Part shown: positions 60,281 through 64,000 of the stretch, in pieces
How the letters are laid out: each line of letters opens with the position of its first letter
Numbering within the stretch: position 1 is the stretch's first letter
Assembly (NCBI GenBank): GCA_020440605.1
Contig: JAGRNT010000004.1
Coordinates: forward strand, 156,886-220,885
Length of the DNA: 64,000 nt
Reading direction: 5' to 3'
Source of the DNA: a bacterium
GTDB lineage: Bacteria; 4484-113; JAFGCY01
Program-made: the position numbers and the translations under genes
The notes under the pieces: model-generated
Told to the model about the DNA's origin: nothing
The model's database searches: none
What the model saw: only the letters and a program-made list of their open reading frames with translations

Positions 60281-60985
60281 CTAGCTTGCTTCGCTGACGA
60301 TCATGTTCTGGCGCGGATGCGGACCGAGCCACTTCACGGCCCCGCTCTCGATGTCATAGACCGCACCCTTGACCTTGAGCGAGCCGCTGCGTACGAGTCC
60401 GCGCACGATCCCGCTGTGGCGCAGCATGTCCTCGATGCTCTGCCAGACGTTCTCCTCGATCACAGCGTTGACAAGCGCCTGGCCCTCCAGCTGCGCGAAG
60501 CGCTGCCTGACTGCGGCGAGGGCATCGCCGATCGGGGCCACGAGCTGCGGGATGTGGCCGCCGAGCTCATCTCCGTTGGCAACGGCGGTGCAGGCCCCGC
60601 AGTGGGTATGCCCCATCACCACGAGCAGCGGGGTCTTCAGGGCATCCACGCCGTACTCGATGGTGCCGAGCGTGGCGGTGCGCACGACGTTGCCGGCGAC
60701 GCGGATCACGAACAGGTCGCCGATGTGCTGGTCGAGCACCAGCTCCAGCGGCACGCGGCTGTCGGAGCAGCCGAGCACGGTGGCCAGCGGCTGCTGGCCC
60801 TTGCGGCTGTGTTCGAGGATATGCGCCAGGTCATGTTCGGCCAGCTCGCTCTTCCCTGCGAGGAAGCGGCGATTTCCCTCCTGCATCAGGCGCAGGGCTT
60901 CGGCCGGGGAAGGCCGGTCGGAAGCGGTACCGGCCCAGCCGTCGGGAGCGAAGTGGATGGATGCGTTGCTGGGAAGTTGGAACAC
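60281..60985 (-). CDS. Beta-carbonic anhydrase, cytoplasmic
   Basis: 234 residues. GTG at 60985 is 6 nt after TAAAAT and has no ribosome site, so it is probably leaderless. Zinc ligands are in TVLGCSDSRVPLEL (Cys and the Asp-Arg dyad) and VVMGHTHCGAC (His and Cys). N-terminal PSPAEALRLMQEGNRRFLAG and C-terminal IVEENVWQSIEDMLRHSGIV/VYDIESGAVKWLG are those of bacterial beta-CAs. It interconverts CO2 and bicarbonate. No signal peptide, unlike the related gene at 61315. Confidence 0.93.
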   Translation of the reverse strand: MFQLPSNASIHFAPDGWAGTASDRPSPAEALRLMQEGNRRFLAGKSELAEHDLAHILEHSRKGQQPLATVLGCSDSRVPLELVLDQHIGDLFVIRVAGNVVRTATLGTIEYGVDALKTPLLVVMGHTHCGACTAVANGDELGGHIPQLVAPIGDALAAVRQRFAQLEGQALVNAVIEENVWQSIEDMLRHSGIVRGLVRSGSLKVKGAVYDIESGAVKWLGPHPRQNMIVSEAS

Positions 60986-60991
60986 TGGAGT

Positions 60992-60997
60992 ATTTTA
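60992..60997 (-). promoter_or_regulatory. -10 element for a leaderless start (TAAAAT)
   Basis: TAAAAT on the minus strand is followed by exactly 6 nt and then the GTG start of the beta-carbonic anhydrase. No ribosome site is present. Confidence 0.5.
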
Positions 60998-61247
60998 TCT
61001 GCGGACACGAGGCGATTGCTCGCTGCGCTCGGGAGCATAGAGAGAAATTGCCGGGCTAATGACAACGCAGAGGCGCAGAGACGCAGAGAATTAAATATAT
61101 ATGGCATTATATGATAATATCATGTCATGTCTGATAATGCAACAGAGCGGGATCAACTTTCAGCTGAGGTGATCGGTGCTGCCATCGCGTTGCCAGTCGA
61201 GCCCAGCGAGCAGATCAGTTTCCTGCTTTCACCTTTCAGTACCCGTA

Positions 61248-61277
61248 GAAAAGCAGGCGGCCAGCCCTCCCTGGCCG
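61248..61277 (-). terminator. Terminator-like hairpin
   Basis: On the minus strand CGGCCAG-GGAGGG-CTGGCCG is followed, after 5 nt, by TTTT, 38 nt beyond the stop of the secreted beta-carbonic anhydrase. Confidence 0.5.
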
Positions 61278-61314
61278 GCCGCGGGTTGCTCTGCTTCAGT
61301 GTGTGACTGTGCGT

Positions 61315-62100
61315 CTAGTGATGGCCGGCGCCGTGTCCGGCGTCAGCCTCGCCATGCGGATCGGCCGTGGCGATATGCGGGTTGCCACCGCCGGCCGCGG
61401 CGATGATCGCCGACTGCTTCGGATGCTCGCCGAGCCAGCGCACTTCACCGGTCTCGATGTCATAGACCGCGCCGATGACCTTCACGGTGCCGCCGTTGAC
61501 ATGCTTGAGTGTGTCGGGGCTCTTCATCAGCAGGTCCTCGATGGACTGCCAGACATTCTCCTCGACCACAGCCGCCACCAGCTCGTCGCCACTCAGGGAG
61601 TGGTCATGCGCCTTGACGGCCTTGACAGCATCCCCGATCGGGGCCACCAGCGCCGGGATGCTGCCGTGTACCTCCGCGCCCTCAGCCACGGCCGTGCAGG
61701 CCCCGCACTTGCTGTGGCCCATCACCACCATCAGCGGGGTGCGCAGGTGGTCCACGCCGTACTCGATGCTGCCGATCTCATCCGTGCTGCAGACATTGCC
61801 GGCCACGCGGATGATGAACAGGTCGCCGATGCCCTGGTCCAGGGCGAGCTCCAGCGGCACGCGGCTGTCGGAGCAGCCGATGATCGTGGCGAAGGGGTGC
61901 TGGCCGTTGGCACTGGTGTCACGGATGCGCTCCAGGTCGAGGTTGGGATGCGCGCTGCGGCCATCCACGAAGCGTATGTTGCCTTCCTTGAGGGCCACGA
62001 TCGCCTCCTCAGGGCTGGAGGGGCCGGAGGCCACTGCGCTGAAGGCGCCAAACAGGGTCATCACGAGACTCAGTACGAAGACAGCGGTAATTCTGGACAT
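61315..62100 (-). CDS. Beta-carbonic anhydrase, exported, with His-rich tail
   Basis: 261 residues. ATG at 62100 follows AGGAGTGAG. A signal peptide (VFVLSLVMTLFGAFSAVASG) exports it to the periplasm. The enzyme core is intact: IIGCSDSRVPLELAL and VVMGHSKCGACTAVAEGAE. Compared with the cytoplasmic copy, it keeps the same helix pattern (VEENVWQSIEDLL, VYDIETGEVRWLGEHP), showing a shared ancestor. The tail (HIATADPHGEADAGHGAGHH) adds several histidines that could bind metal. With the gamma-class gene, the window carries three carbonic anhydrase-type genes. Confidence 0.93.
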   Translation of the reverse strand: MSRITAVFVLSLVMTLFGAFSAVASGPSSPEEAIVALKEGNIRFVDGRSAHPNLDLERIRDTSANGQHPFATIIGCSDSRVPLELALDQGIGDLFIIRVAGNVCSTDEIGSIEYGVDHLRTPLMVVMGHSKCGACTAVAEGAEVHGSIPALVAPIGDAVKAVKAHDHSLSGDELVAAVVEENVWQSIEDLLMKSPDTLKHVNGGTVKVIGAVYDIETGEVRWLGEHPKQSAIIAAAGGGNPHIATADPHGEADAGHGAGHH

Positions 62101-62220
62101 GCTCACTCCTGTATAGCAAGGGTTGCTGGAGTGAAGGTACCGCCGCTGCCCCGCGGATTGTGGACCGCCGTGCAGGTTTGGCGATAGCTTAAGGACTGAA
62201 CCCGGGTCCAATCACTGCCC

Positions 62221-62226
62221 TACAAT
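62221..62226 (+). promoter_or_regulatory. -10 element for a leaderless start (TACAAT)
   Basis: TACAAT is followed by exactly 6 nt and then ATG 62233 of gatB. No ribosome site is present. Confidence 0.5.
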
Positions 62227-62232
62227 ACTGCT

Positions 62233-63675
<1,443 letters not shown>

Positions 63676-64000
63676 GCAGGGCGCGAACGGATTGCTGCAA
63701 TTCGCAATATTGCGAATTTCGTGCGGGAAAACGTATCACAGCCTGCCCGGATGGTGTCTATCTAAGCTGTAAGGTGTCGCAGTAAATGCATTCCCCCAAA
63801 GCCGCGATACCTGCTGGGCAGGCCATGTGCCTGCCCATTTGAATTTCTGCTTCAGCTGAAGCTTCAGCAGTCTGACCCTGCGGCTGCGCATCCGCGCATC
63901 CGGGTCGGGTTGAAGATACAGGAGAACATCGGCGCTTCATGCAATCAGCGAGGAGCTTGGCTTCGAGCTGAATTGCAGACCGTCGAGTGCTTGCACGAGA
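63676..64000. other. Gene-free right edge with palindrome and hairpin
   Basis: A perfect 20-bp palindrome (63699-63718; half-site AATTCGCAAT) lies 24 nt after the gatB stop. A hairpin GGGCAGGC-CATGT-GCCTGCCC (63816-63836) followed by ATTTGAATTT is terminator-like, and copy 2 of the CTTCAGCTGAAG element (63838-63874) overlaps its end. No gene is seen. Confidence 0.6.

Larger units (their letters stand above)
60986..61314. other. Gene-free stretch with promoter and terminator
   Basis: Contains the -10 at 60992-60997, a GCAGAGGCGCAGAGACGCAGAG repeat near 61070, an AT-rich tract with the palindrome TGATAATATCA (61112-61122) and the terminator of the next minus-strand gene (61248-61277). No gene is seen. 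Confidence 0.5.

Overview
The window is about 64 kb of high-GC bacterial chromosome with standard stop codons (TAA, TAG and TGA all end ordinary genes). It carries core genes (lipB, purA, efp, panBCD, gatB, the hrcA/dnaJ/grpE/dnaK cluster), no plasmid or phage module, no tRNA, rRNA or CRISPR that I can see, and many secreted lipoproteins with lipobox cysteines (LASC, FVAGC, LLCGC and similar). PKD, Kelch, FG-GAP, FnIII and dockerin-like modules dominate the surface proteins. Intergenic space is full of short hairpin repeats and 'CACGAAG' inverted repeats of a kind I associate with planctomycete-like and other uncultivated environmental bacteria. I cannot name the phylum from the sequence.

Layout. 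1-8.5 kb: end of an IMP dehydrogenase-family gene, a HEPN/Abi-like protein, a tandem pair of unknown paralogues, a double PH-like protein, maf and a divergent rmlA-like gene, a broken REP-associated transposase between perfect inverted REP copies, and a DUF2089/LiaX-like operon. 9-24 kb: FG-GAP and PPC lipoproteins, a 1,046-residue dockerin/FnIII lipoprotein, lipB, a MocR-type regulator with a co-transcribed lipoprotein, and purA with two followers. 24-36 kb: three tandem cyclophilins (one carrying twelve NPC motifs), then one heat-shock operon hrcA-dnaJ-TPR/J-like-grpE-dnaK-zinc ribbon. 36-48 kb: two PKD/Kelch lipoproteins, pepP-efp, panBCD and a beta-propeller lipoprotein. 48-64 kb: a deiodinase-like selenoprotein read through an in-frame UGA, a vanadium haloperoxidase-like lipoprotein, a gamma-carbonic anhydrase whose 3' end is duplicated around an AT-richer membrane-protein gene, two dockerin-like paralogues, a di-haem peroxidase, two beta-carbonic anhydrases and gatB.

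The strongest unusual signals are: (1) the selenoprotein at 48216-48956, with UGA at codon 75 and a hairpin placed like a bacterial SECIS; (2) a dispersed hairpin family with fixed loops and compensated stems, together with a RAYT relic flanked by a perfect 31-nt inverted repeat; (3) four genes whose start codon sits exactly 6 nt after a -10 hexamer with no Shine-Dalgarno sequence, implying leaderless mRNAs; (4) a giant TPR protein ending in a J-like domain without HPD, inside the chaperone operon; (5) a 67-nt gene-end duplication bracketing an inserted gene.

All functional calls come from reading motifs by eye. No database search was run.
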